A DNA stretch of 64,000 nucleotides from Jhaorihella thermophila (lineage in GTDB: Bacteria > Pseudomonadota > Alphaproteobacteria > Rhodobacterales > Rhodobacteraceae): the NCBI RefSeq assembly GCF_900108275.1, contig NZ_FNVD01000006.1, positions 1-64,000 on the forward strand. Reading direction: 5' to 3'. The notes under the pieces were generated by a model that did not search any database, was not told where the DNA came from, and saw only the letters and a program-made list of their open reading frames with translations. Of this stretch, positions 27,376-36,365 are shown in pieces (position 1 is the stretch's first letter; every line of letters begins with the position of its first letter). The position numbers were made by a program, and so were the translations under genes.

Positions 27376-28197
27376 TCAGTCATGGCTCACCCCCAGATAG
27401 GCGTCGATCACCTCCTGGTTGTTGCGCACCTCGTCGGGCGTGCCGTCACCGATCTTCTTGCCGTAATCCATCACCACCACGCGGTCGGACAGGTCCATGA
27501 CCACGCCCATGTCATGCTCGATCAGCGCGATGGTGGTGCCGAATTCGTCATTCACGTCCAGGATGAAGCGGCTCATGTCCTCCTTTTCCTCGACGTTCAT
27601 GCCAGCCATGGGTTCGTCCAACAGCAACAGTTTCGGCTCGGCCGCCAGCGCGCGCGCCAGTTCGACCCGCTTCTTCAGGCCATAGGGCAGACGCGCCACC
27701 GGCGTCTTGCGGATGTGCTGAATCTCGAGAAAGTCGATAATGTGCTCGACCACTTCGCGGTTGGCGACCTCTTCCTCCTCGGCCTTGCCCTTCCACAGCG
27801 CCTGCTGGAACAGGCCCGACTTCATGTGCGTCAGCCGCCCGGTCATCACGTTGTCCAGCACGGACATGCCCTCGAACAGCGCGATGTTCTGGAAGGTCCG
27901 CGCGATGCCCTGGCGCGCCACCTCGTAGGGCTTCATGGGCGGGCGGCGCTCGCCGCGGAACCAGATCTCGCCCTCTTGGGGCACATAGAACCCCGAGATC
28001 ACGTTCAGCATCGACGACTTGCCGGCGCCGTTGGGGCCGATGATCGCGCGAATCTCGCCTTCGCGGATGTCAAAGCTGATGTCCTTGATCGCCACCACGC
28101 CGCCGAACCGCAGGGTGATGTTCTTCATCTCCATCACCACGCCGCCGATCCGGCGGCCGTCCTCGGTGATGTATCCGTCCTGGGATGCGTCAAGCAT
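27376..28197 (-). CDS. livG: LivG-type ABC transporter ATP-binding protein
   Basis: The 273-residue ATPase has Walker A IGPNGAGKSS, the signature segment ARLPYGLKKRVELARAL, Walker B LLLLDEPMAGM and a switch histidine (IEHDMGVVMDLSDRVVVMDYG). The C-terminal BCA-type tail (PDEVRNNQEVIDAYLGV) marks the LivG branch. An N-terminal extension (MLDASQDGYITEDGRRIG) precedes the core. It lies 90 bases downstream of the methyltransferase gene. Confidence 0.94.
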   Translation of the reverse strand: MLDASQDGYITEDGRRIGGVVMEMKNITLRFGGVVAIKDISFDIREGEIRAIIGPNGAGKSSMLNVISGFYVPQEGEIWFRGERRPPMKPYEVARQGIARTFQNIALFEGMSVLDNVMTGRLTHMKSGLFQQALWKGKAEEEEVANREVVEHIIDFLEIQHIRKTPVARLPYGLKKRVELARALAAEPKLLLLDEPMAGMNVEEKEDMSRFILDVNDEFGTTIALIEHDMGVVMDLSDRVVVMDYGKKIGDGTPDEVRNNQEVIDAYLGVSHD

Positions 28198-28287
28198 GAT
28201 CAGCGATCTCCCCCTGACAACGTTTCTTCATTTCGTGCCCCTCCCGGGCGACGGCGCGGACGCCGTGATCCATATTGCCCGTCTCTT

Positions 28288-29271
28288 TCATGCCGACGCC
28301 TCCGACCCGTGCGCCGGCGCCGATTTCCTGGCGATCCAGGCGATTGCACCGGCCATCGTGCTGCGGACGGTGTGCAGATCGTCCAGCCCTGGCCAGCGCC
28401 GGTTGCCCAGAAAGAACTGCATCTGTTTCGGAAACAGGTAGAACCGGTTCATCAGCCGCCCCAGCCAGGCGACCGGGCGCGTGGCCTTGTTGCCCATCAC
28501 CAGCATCGCCCGGAAACCCGGCCAGTTGACCTCGGGCCATATGAACAGCACGTCCAGCCCCGCCAGCTGCAGCGTCATGTGCGTGCCATTGGGCGTCATG
28601 TGGTAATAGCTCTCGTCGTGCCACGGCTCGAGGAACGAGGCCGAGCCCAGGAAATAGCCGCCCGGTTTCAGCACGCGCCGCACCTCTTGGGCGGCCAGTT
28701 GCGGAAAGGCGAGGTGTTCCCACACCGCGACGGCGTAGACCGCATCGACGCTGTTGCTCCGAATCGGCAGGGCATGGGCGTCGCACAGGATGTCCGGACC
28801 GCCATGCTGTGCCAGCCAGTCATGCACCCGCTCGACCGACACGTCGGTGCCCAGGTAGTCCAGCCCGCGGTCCTTGACCCATTTGCGCATCTGCCCACCG
28901 CCGCAGCCGATCTCGAGCACCAGCGACCCTTTGGGCAGACCGTTCAGCACGTCCTCATGCGCACGATCGAGGTGATAGACGCCAGAGGCCTCCTGCCCCG
29001 AACGCTCGGGATAGCGATAGGCGCGGTCCTTGGGGATCGCCCCGGGGTCGAACGCCGCGACGGGAATGCGCCAGACCGCGTCGCGCGGCTGCTCGGGGAA
29101 CAGCGCGGGGCGGCCGTCGCGCAGCGCAAAGCTGCGTCCGCAGGCCGTGCAGCACGCGAACTCCTCAAGCTCCGCGCCGCAGTCACAGCACATGAACAGC
29201 CCGTCGGCAAGACCGCGGCTGGCGCCGTCGGTCGCGGCCGGGCGGCCGTATGTCCCCCCCGAAAGGCTCAT
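28288..29271 (-). CDS. SAM-dependent methyltransferase with N-terminal zinc ribbon
   Basis: The 327-residue protein begins with a short zinc-ribbon-like segment: CXXC pairs C28/C31 and C41/C44. A Rossmann methyltransferase domain follows (VLEIGCGGGQMRKWVKDRG, YLGTDVS, DAVYAVAVWEHLAFPQ, VRRVLKPGGYFLGSA). The C-terminal third, with KATRPVAWLGRLMNRFYLFPKQM, is of unknown role. The substrate is unknown. Its ATG overlaps the stop of the acyl-CoA ligase (ATGA), so it is made together with an acid-activating enzyme, an unusual pairing. It could modify a small acid or its carrier, but this is speculation. Confidence 0.82.
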   Translation of the reverse strand: MSLSGGTYGRPAATDGASRGLADGLFMCCDCGAELEEFACCTACGRSFALRDGRPALFPEQPRDAVWRIPVAAFDPGAIPKDRAYRYPERSGQEASGVYHLDRAHEDVLNGLPKGSLVLEIGCGGGQMRKWVKDRGLDYLGTDVSVERVHDWLAQHGGPDILCDAHALPIRSNSVDAVYAVAVWEHLAFPQLAAQEVRRVLKPGGYFLGSASFLEPWHDESYYHMTPNGTHMTLQLAGLDVLFIWPEVNWPGFRAMLVMGNKATRPVAWLGRLMNRFYLFPKQMQFFLGNRRWPGLDDLHTVRSTMAGAIAWIARKSAPAHGSEASA

Positions 29272-31427
29272 TCCGCCGCCATCTTCTGCCCGGTCGGAAC
29301 CACCTTGGCATCGCGAATCTCGAGCGTCGCCTTGATCGAGCCCTTGCGGCCGTCCTCGTAGGTCACCTCGGTCTCGGTGCTGACGGTCTTGGACCCGTCG
29401 TAGAGCGCGTCGATGATGTCGGCGTATTTCTCTTCGATGATCCGCCGGCGCACCTTGCGGGTGCGGGTCAGTTCGCCGTCGTCGGCGTCCAGTTCCTTGT
29501 GCAGCACCACAAAGCGGTGGATCTGGCAGCCCGACAGCATGGCGTCCTGCGCCACGCTTTCGTTGACCTCTTCCACATGCTTCTGGATCGTGTCCAGAAC
29601 CTGCGGATGCCCGGCCAGTTCCTGATAGGACGCGTAGGGGATGTTGTTGCGTTCCGCCCAGTTGCCGACCGCGGTCATGTCGATGTTGATGAAGGCCACG
29701 CAGTAATCCTTGCCGTTGCCGAACAGAACGGCCTCAAGGATGTCGGGATAGAACTTCAGCTTGTTCTCGACATATTTGGGCGCGAACATGCTGCCGTCGG
29801 CCATCTTGCCCACGTCCTTGGCGCGGTCGATGATCCGCAGATGCCCGGTGCCTTCCTCGAAGAAGCCGGCATCGCCCGTGGCCACCCAGCCCTCGGCATC
29901 CTTGGTCGAAGCGGTGGATTCGGGGTTCTTGAAATACTCCACGAACACGCCGGGGCTGCGATAGTAGATCTCGCCCTTTTCGTCGATGCGGACTTCGACG
30001 TCGGGCGCCGGAACGCCCACCGTGTCGGCCCGCACCTGCCCGTCGGGCTGGACGGTGATGAACACGGTCGCCTCGGTCTGGCCGTAAAGCTGCTTGAGGT
30101 TGATCCCCAGCGAGCGGAAGAACTCGAAGATCTCCGGCCCGATCGCTTCGCCCGCTGTATAGGCGACCCGGATCCGGCCAAAGCCCAGCGTGTCCTTGAG
30201 CGGGCCGTAGATCAGCACGTCACCCATGCGATACTTGAAATAGCTCTTCAGCGGCTCGGGATAGATCATCAGGCCCAGCGGATCGCGGGCCTTGAAATGC
30301 TTGCGCGCGTCCTTGCCGTATCGCAGCTTGTAGAAGAACAGCCGGATCGCGTTCTCGATCAGCGTCTCGATGGCGAACCCGACCCCCATCGCATAGCGCC
30401 AGGCCCGCACCATACGGCGCTTGAACGTCAGCACGCTGCGCTTGCGCCTGGGCATCCCGTATTTCTCGCCCGCGCCGCCCTTGGCGAATTCCAGGAAATG
30501 GTGGAACAGCGCGTATTTCAGCGCGCCGGCATCCTCCATCCGGATCATCACGTTGGTCAGCTGGGTTTCGAACACGCGCGGCGGGGCAAAGAAATAGGTC
30601 GGCCCGATCTCGCGCAGGTCGGTCATCATAGTGTCCTGGCTTTCGGGGCAGTTCACGCAGAACCCGCACCAATAGGCCTGACCGATCGAGAAGATGAAGT
30701 CGCCCACCCAGGCCATCGGCAGGTAGGACAGGATGTTCTCTTCCTCGGTCAGGTTGTCGAACTCGGCGGAGTTCTTGGAGCTTTCGATCACGTTGCGGTT
30801 CGACAGCACCACGCCCTTGGGCTTGCCCGTGGTGCCCGAGGTGTAGAGCATCACGCAGGTGTCGTCATAGGTCAGCTTCTCGCGCCGCCGCTTCAGCTCG
30901 CCGATCAGCTCGTCATGGGCGGCGCGGCCCTGGGCCTGGATGTGGCTGTATTGATGCAGCCGGGTGTGGTCGTATTTCCGCAGGCCCCGCGGGTCGAGAT
31001 AGATGACATGTTCGAGGTTCGGCAGCTGCTCCTTGACCTCGATGACCTTGTCCACCTGCTCCTGATCGCCGGCCACGACGAAGCGCGCGCCGCAATGCGC
31101 CAGCACATAGGCCATCTCTTCGGCCACCGCGTCCTGATACAGCGGCACCGGCACCGCCCCCACCGACTGGGCGGCAACCATCGACCAATACAGATAGGGA
31201 CGGTTGCGCCCGATGATCGCGACGAAATCGCCCGGCTGGACGCCCAGGTTGATGAACCCCAGCGCCAGCGCCTCGATTTCCTTTTCGGTTTCGGCCCAGG
31301 TCCAGCACTGCCAGATGCCGAATTCCTTTTCCCGATAGGCCGGCCGGTTGGCGAACCTGGTCGCGTTGCGTTGAAGCAGCGCCGGCAGGGACTGAAGCCC
31401 CTCGGCGCCCGACTGCGTCTGAGCCAA
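29268..31427 (-). CDS. Long-chain-type acyl-CoA ligase (AMP-forming)
   Basis: The enzyme activates a carboxylic acid through an acyl-adenylate to the CoA thioester. Motifs visible are MLYTSGTTGKPKGVVLS (phosphate loop), LKQLYGQTEAT, GWVATGDAGFFEEG and RIIDRAKDVGKMADGSM. The start is best set at the TTG at 31427, because GGAGGAAA lies just ahead of it; this gives about 719 residues. A longer frame to 31592 has no such site. This is the first gene of the leftward cluster that continues into methyltransferase, livGHM, binding protein, livF and the PaaK-like ligase. The region 31428-31662 is the divergent promoter region shared with the sensor kinase. Confidence 0.9.
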   Translation of the reverse strand: MAQTQSGAEGLQSLPALLQRNATRFANRPAYREKEFGIWQCWTWAETEKEIEALALGFINLGVQPGDFVAIIGRNRPYLYWSMVAAQSVGAVPVPLYQDAVAEEMAYVLAHCGARFVVAGDQEQVDKVIEVKEQLPNLEHVIYLDPRGLRKYDHTRLHQYSHIQAQGRAAHDELIGELKRRREKLTYDDTCVMLYTSGTTGKPKGVVLSNRNVIESSKNSAEFDNLTEEENILSYLPMAWVGDFIFSIGQAYWCGFCVNCPESQDTMMTDLREIGPTYFFAPPRVFETQLTNVMIRMEDAGALKYALFHHFLEFAKGGAGEKYGMPRRKRSVLTFKRRMVRAWRYAMGVGFAIETLIENAIRLFFYKLRYGKDARKHFKARDPLGLMIYPEPLKSYFKYRMGDVLIYGPLKDTLGFGRIRVAYTAGEAIGPEIFEFFRSLGINLKQLYGQTEATVFITVQPDGQVRADTVGVPAPDVEVRIDEKGEIYYRSPGVFVEYFKNPESTASTKDAEGWVATGDAGFFEEGTGHLRIIDRAKDVGKMADGSMFAPKYVENKLKFYPDILEAVLFGNGKDYCVAFINIDMTAVGNWAERNNIPYASYQELAGHPQVLDTIQKHVEEVNESVAQDAMLSGCQIHRFVVLHKELDADDGELTRTRKVRRRIIEEKYADIIDALYDGSKTVSTETEVTYEDGRKGSIKATLEIRDAKVVPTGQKMAAE

Positions 31428-31662
31428 TTGTCTTTCCTCCCCTTCCGGCCACTCCCCCGGGCCGGACAAGAACGCTCTCACGATTCCCTCGCGAAACAGA
31501 TCAGGCAAATTCCTGCGCGTCAATTTTTTCCTGATGTTTTCCCAAATCTTACGAATTGTTTCAGCGCTCCGGGGGCGGGCGGGTCGCGCCATCGAACCCT
31601 CTGCCCGCCCCCTTTGCCCCGCCGTCAGAGGGTGCTAGCAAAGAGCCGGGGAGAGACCGGGC

Positions 31663-33564
31663 ATGGACTACGCGGAACAGCAGAAACGGGCGATGACCGA
31701 GGCCGGTCTGAACCTGATCGCACAGGCCCTGTCGATCTATGACAAGGATCTGCGGCTGGCCGTCTGCAACCGCCGGTTCAAGGAGATGTTCGATCTGCCC
31801 GACCGGCTGGTGCAACCCGGCGCGCGGTTCGAGGACACGATCCGCCACCTTGTCGAAACCGGAGAATACGGCGAGGTCGCCGAGCCCGAATCCTTCATCC
31901 GCGCCCGCGTCGAACAGGCGCTGGCCTTCGAGCCGCACTATGTCGAGCGCACCCGCGCCAACGGACAGGTGATCTCTATCGAGGGCGCGCCGCTGCCGCA
32001 GGGGGGCTGGGTCGCGGTCTATACCGACATCACCCGCACCAAGCGTGTCGAACAGCTGCTGCGCGCCCGGTCCGAGGAGTTGTCGGATCAGCTTCTGGCC
32101 CATGCCGAAGAGCTTTCGGCAACCAACCGCAAGCTCGCCGCGACCATCACCGCGCTGGAAGAGGCCAAGCGCCAGCTGACCGAGATCGAGGCCCGCACCC
32201 GCCTGACCACCGAGATGATGCCGGCCCATATCGCCCATGTGGACGCGAGCGGCCACTACACCTATTCCAACCGGCGCCTCAGCGCGGTGTTGCCGGGGCG
32301 GCCCTCGGACATCCTCGGCATGCATATCCGCGACGCGCTGGGCGCCTTTGCCTATCAGCGGATCGAACCGCATCTTCAGGCGGCCTATGCCGGCAAAAGC
32401 TCGGTCTTCGAATTCACCGAGAATCACAATTCCCGCCGCATCCGCGTGGCCTTTACCCCCGACCGGGCCGGCGGCGTCTACATCCTGTCGATGGACATCA
32501 CCGAGGAGACCCAGGCCCGCGTGGCGCTGCAACAGTCGCGGCGCCGGGCGCTAGCGGCGCAGATGACCAGCGGGCTGGCGCATGATTTCTCGAACCTTCT
32601 GACCATCATCACCGGCATGCAGAACAAGCTGGAAAAGATGGACCTGCCCGAACCGGCCGCCGAACTGGTCGCCGGCACGCAGGCGGCGGTGCGGCGCGGT
32701 GCGCGGCTTCTCAACCGGATCGCCGACATCACCGGCCGGCGGACCCTGCGCCCGCGCGCCACCGACCTGCACATGCTGCTGCAGGATCTTAAGCTGATCG
32801 CCACCCCCACCCTGCCGCGGGGCGTCGGCCTCAGCGTTCTGGACCACACGCCGGACGTGACGCTGCTGCTGGATGCGGGCATGTTGCAGGATGCGCTTCT
32901 GAACCTGATCCTGAACGCGCGCGATGCCTGCGGAACCTCGGGGCTCATCACCGTCAGCGCCCATTGCGTCGGCCGCACCTGGGTCGAGATCTCGGTCGGC
33001 GACACCGGCCCCGGCTTTTCCCCCGAGGCGCTGAATTCGGCGCTGGATCCGTTCTTCACCACGAAGGGCGGCGAAGGCTCGGGGCTGGGCCTGCCGATGG
33101 TCTATGACATGGTCAAACTGGCCGGCGGCGACCTGCAGATCGGCAACACGCCCACCGGCGCGCAGGTCACGCTGCGCCTGCCCTACCGCGAGGCGCCCGT
33201 CGCCGATGGCGGCATCGCGCTGCTGGTCGAGGACAGCCCGGAACTGCGCGAAGGCTTCCGCGACATGCTGATGGAACTGGGCTATTCGGTGATCGAGGCC
33301 GAAACCGTGGACGAAGCCGTCGCACTGGCGGCCGATCTCGACGACATCCGGCTGGTGCTGTCCGACATCCGCCTGCGCGGGGACGCCACCGGCATCGACC
33401 TGAAACGACGGATCGAAACCCCCGACCGCCCCTGCATCCTGATGACGTCCCTGCCGCAGGACGACCCGCTGTTCATCTCGGCGCAGGCCACCGGCGCCGT
33501 GCTGCGCAAACCCTTCACCACCGCCGACCTGTCGGCCCTGATCCGACCCGAGGCCGCCGCATGA
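31663..33564 (+). CDS. Hybrid sensor histidine kinase with PAS domains and a receiver
   Basis: The 633-residue protein has no membrane span, so it senses a cytoplasmic signal. Order: PAS-like domain (about 10-125, LIAQALSIYDKDLRLAVCN), coiled coil (about 128-180), second PAS (about 185-290, MMPAHIAHVDASGHYTYSN), kinase core with phospho-acceptor His 307 (GLAHDFSNLL), ATP-binding N, G1 and G2 boxes (NLILNARDA, DTGPGF, GSGLGLP), and a C-terminal receiver (VEDSPELR, phospho-Asp in VLSDIRL, LRKPF). It is divergent from the CoA ligase/importer cluster and translationally coupled to the next response regulator, so control of that cluster is a fair inference. Confidence 0.93.
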   Translation: MDYAEQQKRAMTEAGLNLIAQALSIYDKDLRLAVCNRRFKEMFDLPDRLVQPGARFEDTIRHLVETGEYGEVAEPESFIRARVEQALAFEPHYVERTRANGQVISIEGAPLPQGGWVAVYTDITRTKRVEQLLRARSEELSDQLLAHAEELSATNRKLAATITALEEAKRQLTEIEARTRLTTEMMPAHIAHVDASGHYTYSNRRLSAVLPGRPSDILGMHIRDALGAFAYQRIEPHLQAAYAGKSSVFEFTENHNSRRIRVAFTPDRAGGVYILSMDITEETQARVALQQSRRRALAAQMTSGLAHDFSNLLTIITGMQNKLEKMDLPEPAAELVAGTQAAVRRGARLLNRIADITGRRTLRPRATDLHMLLQDLKLIATPTLPRGVGLSVLDHTPDVTLLLDAGMLQDALLNLILNARDACGTSGLITVSAHCVGRTWVEISVGDTGPGFSPEALNSALDPFFTTKGGEGSGLGLPMVYDMVKLAGGDLQIGNTPTGAQVTLRLPYREAPVADGGIALLVEDSPELREGFRDMLMELGYSVIEAETVDEAVALAADLDDIRLVLSDIRLRGDATGIDLKRRIETPDRPCILMTSLPQDDPLFISAQATGAVLRKPFTTADLSALIRPEAAA

Positions 33565-34262
33565 CCGCCCCGCTTGTCACCATCCTCGACGATGAACCCG
33601 AGATTCGCCAGATCCTGACCGAGGCGCTGGAAGAGGCCGGATTCCGCACGCAAAGCTTCGCTCGCGCCCGCGAATTCGAAGCCTTCCTCAAGGGCCTGAC
33701 CCCCGACGTGTGCCTGGTGGACCTGTCCCTGCCCGACACCGACGGGCTGGCGCTGGTGCACCGGCTGGCACTGGAACAGGGCGCCATAGTGATCATCATC
33801 TCCGGCCGCGCCGAGGTGCAGGATCGGGTCACGGGTCTTGAACTGGGGGCCGACGACTACATCACCAAGCCCTTCGACCCCAGCGAGGTCGTCGCCCGCA
33901 TCCGCGCCCGCCTGCGCGGCAACCGCGCGGCGCAGACCGCCGGCGACACCGCGCATTTCAACGGCTGGACCGCGCATTTCGACCGTTACGTGCTCGAGGA
34001 CGAAACCGGCGCCGAAACCCCGTTTTCCCATGCCGAAGGCGAAGTGCTGCGCCTCTTTCTGGAAAGCCCCAGACGCCTCATCTCCCGCGCCCAGATGCAG
34101 GAATCGCTCGGCGGCGCGGCAGGCGAAAGCTTCGACCGGGCGATGGACGTGCGCATCTCGCGCCTGCGCACCAAGCTGCGGGAAGATCCGAAAAACCCCC
34201 GCCTCATCAAGACGATCTACGGCGCGGGCTACATCTTTCTGGGCGACGTGCGCTGGTCCTGA
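33561..34262 (+). CDS. OmpR-type response regulator
   Basis: The 233-residue protein has a receiver domain (ILDDEPEIR, phospho-Asp 54 in CLVDLSLPD, ISGR, ITKPFD) and a C-terminal winged helix (FSHAEGEVLRLFLESPRRLISRAQMQESL, DVRISRLRTKLREDPKNPRLIKTIYGAGYIF). The ATG overlaps the kinase stop (ATGA), so the two form a pair. It is a DNA-binding output regulator; the likely targets nearby are its own operon and the divergent ligase/importer cluster. Confidence 0.95.
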   Translation: MTAPLVTILDDEPEIRQILTEALEEAGFRTQSFARAREFEAFLKGLTPDVCLVDLSLPDTDGLALVHRLALEQGAIVIIISGRAEVQDRVTGLELGADDYITKPFDPSEVVARIRARLRGNRAAQTAGDTAHFNGWTAHFDRYVLEDETGAETPFSHAEGEVLRLFLESPRRLISRAQMQESLGGAAGESFDRAMDVRISRLRTKLREDPKNPRLIKTIYGAGYIFLGDVRWS

Positions 34263-34305
34263 CGCCCCCGTTGCGCGCCCGATTCGCCACGGCTAGAAAT
34301 GGCCC

Positions 34306-34536
34306 ATGCCTGTCTGCCTGCTCTATCGCGATACCACCGACAAACCCCGGCGCTTCTACCGGGTCGAGATCGCCATGACCCTTTTTGCCGAGGTGTCCGT
34401 GCTGCGCGAATGGGGCGTGGCGGGCCGGCGCGGCCAGTCGGTCATCCGCCTTTACGGCAACCTGCGCGAGGCCTCGGTTGCCGCCGACCGCGCCCGTGCC
34501 ACCGCCCTGCGCCGCGGCTATGTCCGCGCCGCCTGA
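34306..34536 (+). CDS. Stand-alone WGR-domain protein
   Basis: The 76-residue product is a single WGR domain: it has REWGVAGRRGQSVIRLYGNLREASVAADRARATALRRGY, with the Trp-Gly-(x)-(x)-Gly-Arg core. In eukaryotic PARPs this domain helps read DNA ends; lone bacterial versions have no established role. The start MPVCLLYRD is favoured because the fold's first strand begins there. It is 43 bases after the response regulator and is followed by a copy of the dispersed repeat. Confidence 0.82.
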   Translation: MPVCLLYRDTTDKPRRFYRVEIAMTLFAEVSVLREWGVAGRRGQSVIRLYGNLREASVAADRARATALRRGYVRAA

Positions 34537-34551
34537 CCCTTCGCGCCCCCG

Positions 34552-34585
34552 CTTCTTTCTGGTTCCAAATACCCCCGCCGGAGGC
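34552..34585 (-). repeat. Dispersed element, copy a
   Basis: Read on the minus strand it contains GGGGGTATTTGGAACCAG followed by AAAGAAG. It is one of five related copies in this window, the others at 37520, 46406, 48862 and 62203. This copy lies just after the WGR gene. Confidence 0.6.
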
Positions 34586-34641
34586 GCCCGCCCTTTCCAC
34601 GGGCGCAAAGCTTGCCTAGGAACGCGCCATCAGGAGCAGCC

Positions 34642-35292
34642 ATGTCCCACATCACTCTGATCCGCCACGGCCAGGCCAACACCCAGGCGCGCGACGAAAC
34701 CGGATACGACCGGCTCAGCCCGCTGGGCCACCAGCAGGCGCGCTGGCTGGGCGACCACCTGCGCGCCGCACGCGACCACCACCCGCGCGTCTATTGCGGC
34801 ACGCTTACCCGGCACATCGAGACCGCCCGCGCCATGGGTCACCCCGACGCCACCCCCGATCCGCGCCTGAACGAGCTGGAATATTTCCGCCTCGCGCAGC
34901 TCTTGAAACAGCAACACGGCATTCCGGTCCCGACCGAACGCGAAGGCTTCATCGCCCACCTGCCGACCGTCTTCACCGCCTGGCGCGAAGGCCGGATCGA
35001 GGGCGCCACCGAAACCTTCGAGCAGTTCGAAGCCCGTGTCCGCGACGCGCTCTCCGAAATCGCCGCCGGCCCCGGTCCTGCGCTGGTCGTCACCTCCGGC
35101 GGGCTGATCGCGATGGCCATGCGGCAGGTGCTCGACCTCGACATCCCGGCGATGGCGCGAATGGCTCTTGCCATCATGAACACGTCGATGCACCGTCTCT
35201 ACCCGATCGGCGACCGGCTCAGCCCGGTCCTGTTCAACGCCGCGCCCCATCTGGAACATCCCGACCGGCATTTCGCCCGGACGCATCTGTGA
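34642..35292 (+). CDS. Histidine phosphatase-family protein
   Basis: The 216-residue protein carries the phosphohistidine motif ITLIRHGQANTQ near the N-terminus and the second-half VVTSGGLIAMAM. It resembles phosphoglycerate mutase-like phosphatases; the substrate cannot be told. The ATG at 34642 has AGGAGCAGCC just ahead. It precedes the saccharopine dehydrogenase genes by 13 bases and is probably co-transcribed with them. Confidence 0.88.
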   Translation: MSHITLIRHGQANTQARDETGYDRLSPLGHQQARWLGDHLRAARDHHPRVYCGTLTRHIETARAMGHPDATPDPRLNELEYFRLAQLLKQQHGIPVPTEREGFIAHLPTVFTAWREGRIEGATETFEQFEARVRDALSEIAAGPGPALVVTSGGLIAMAMRQVLDLDIPAMARMALAIMNTSMHRLYPIGDRLSPVLFNAAPHLEHPDRHFARTHL

Positions 35293-35305
35293 AAAGGAAC
35301 GCCGC

Positions 35306-36361
35306 ATGACACATCTCTGGGTCCGCGCCGAACAGCGCCCCAACGAGGAACGGGTCGGCCTGACGCCCGAAGGCGCCCGCGCGCTGATCAAGGCCGGGAT
35401 CCGGGTGACCGTGGAAGAAAGCACTACCCGCGCCATCCCGATCGACGGCTACCGCGATGCCGGATGCGAAATCGCCCCCGAAAACAGCTGGCCCGACGCG
35501 CCCGCCGACGCCATCATCTTCGGGCTCAAGGAACTGCCCGACGACGGCACCCCGCTGCCGCACCGTCACATCATGTTCGGCCATGCCTTCAAGGGCCAGC
35601 ATTCCGGCCGCCGCCTGCTGGAACGGTTCAAGGCCGGCGGCGGCACGCTCTACGACCTGGAGTATCTGGTGGACGAAACCGGCCGCCGGGTCGCGGCCTT
35701 CGGCTACTGGGCAGGCTTTGCCGGCGCCGCCGTCTCGCTCAAGGCCTGGGCGGCGCAGAGGCGCGGCCAGATCTGCGGGCCGGTCGGCGCCTACCCGGAC
35801 AAGGACGCGCTGCTGACCGATCTCGGCGCGGAACTCGACGCGACCGGCACGGCCCGGCCCCGCGCCATCGTCATCGGGGCATTGGGCCGGGTCGGCACCG
35901 GCGCCTCGGACCTGTGCGAGGCGATGGGCGTTGCCGTCACCCGCTGGGACATGGCCGAGACCGCCCATGGCGGGCCATTTCCCGAAATCCTCGACCATGA
36001 CCTGTTCCTCAACTGCATTTTCGCCCGGCCGGGCACGCCGGTCTTTGTCCCGCGCGCGGCGCTCACCGCCCGGCGCCGGCTGTGCGTGATCGGCGACGTC
36101 GCCTGTGACCCCGACAGCGACTACAACCCGGTGCCGATCTATGACCGCGCCACCACCTGGGACGCACCCGTGATCCGCGTTCATGACGACCCGCCGCTCG
36201 ATGTGATGGCGATCGACAACCTGCCGTCCATGCTGCCGCTTGAAAGCTCGCGGGACTATGCGGAACAGCTCCTGCCCTCGCTGCTCACGCTGGGCGACCT
36301 GGACGCCGGCGTCTGGGGTCGGGCCAGGGCGACTTTCGAAGAACACATGAAAGGGATCTGA
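35306..36361 (+). CDS. Saccharopine dehydrogenase (NAD, lysine-side, LYS1-type)
   Basis: The 351-residue protein matches the lysine-forming saccharopine dehydrogenase / lysine-ketoglutarate reductase family: WVRAEQRPNEERVGLTPEGARALIKAG at the N-terminus, FGHAFKGQHSG, YDLEYLVDETGRRVAAFGYWAGF and the dinucleotide fold AIVIGALGRVGTGA. In bacteria that break down lysine, this enzyme condenses lysine with 2-oxoglutarate. It precedes the second dehydrogenase by four bases, so together they make a split form of the animal bifunctional enzyme. Confidence 0.92.
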   Translation: MTHLWVRAEQRPNEERVGLTPEGARALIKAGIRVTVEESTTRAIPIDGYRDAGCEIAPENSWPDAPADAIIFGLKELPDDGTPLPHRHIMFGHAFKGQHSGRRLLERFKAGGGTLYDLEYLVDETGRRVAAFGYWAGFAGAAVSLKAWAAQRRGQICGPVGAYPDKDALLTDLGAELDATGTARPRAIVIGALGRVGTGASDLCEAMGVAVTRWDMAETAHGGPFPEILDHDLFLNCIFARPGTPVFVPRAALTARRRLCVIGDVACDPDSDYNPVPIYDRATTWDAPVIRVHDDPPLDVMAIDNLPSMLPLESSRDYAEQLLPSLLTLGDLDAGVWGRARATFEEHMKGI

Positions 36362-36365
36362 GACC

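Noticed and set aside
29268..31592. Acyl-CoA ligase start at 31592
   Set aside because: The first 55 codons read as basic non-coding sequence; the TTG at 31427 has a strong ribosome site.
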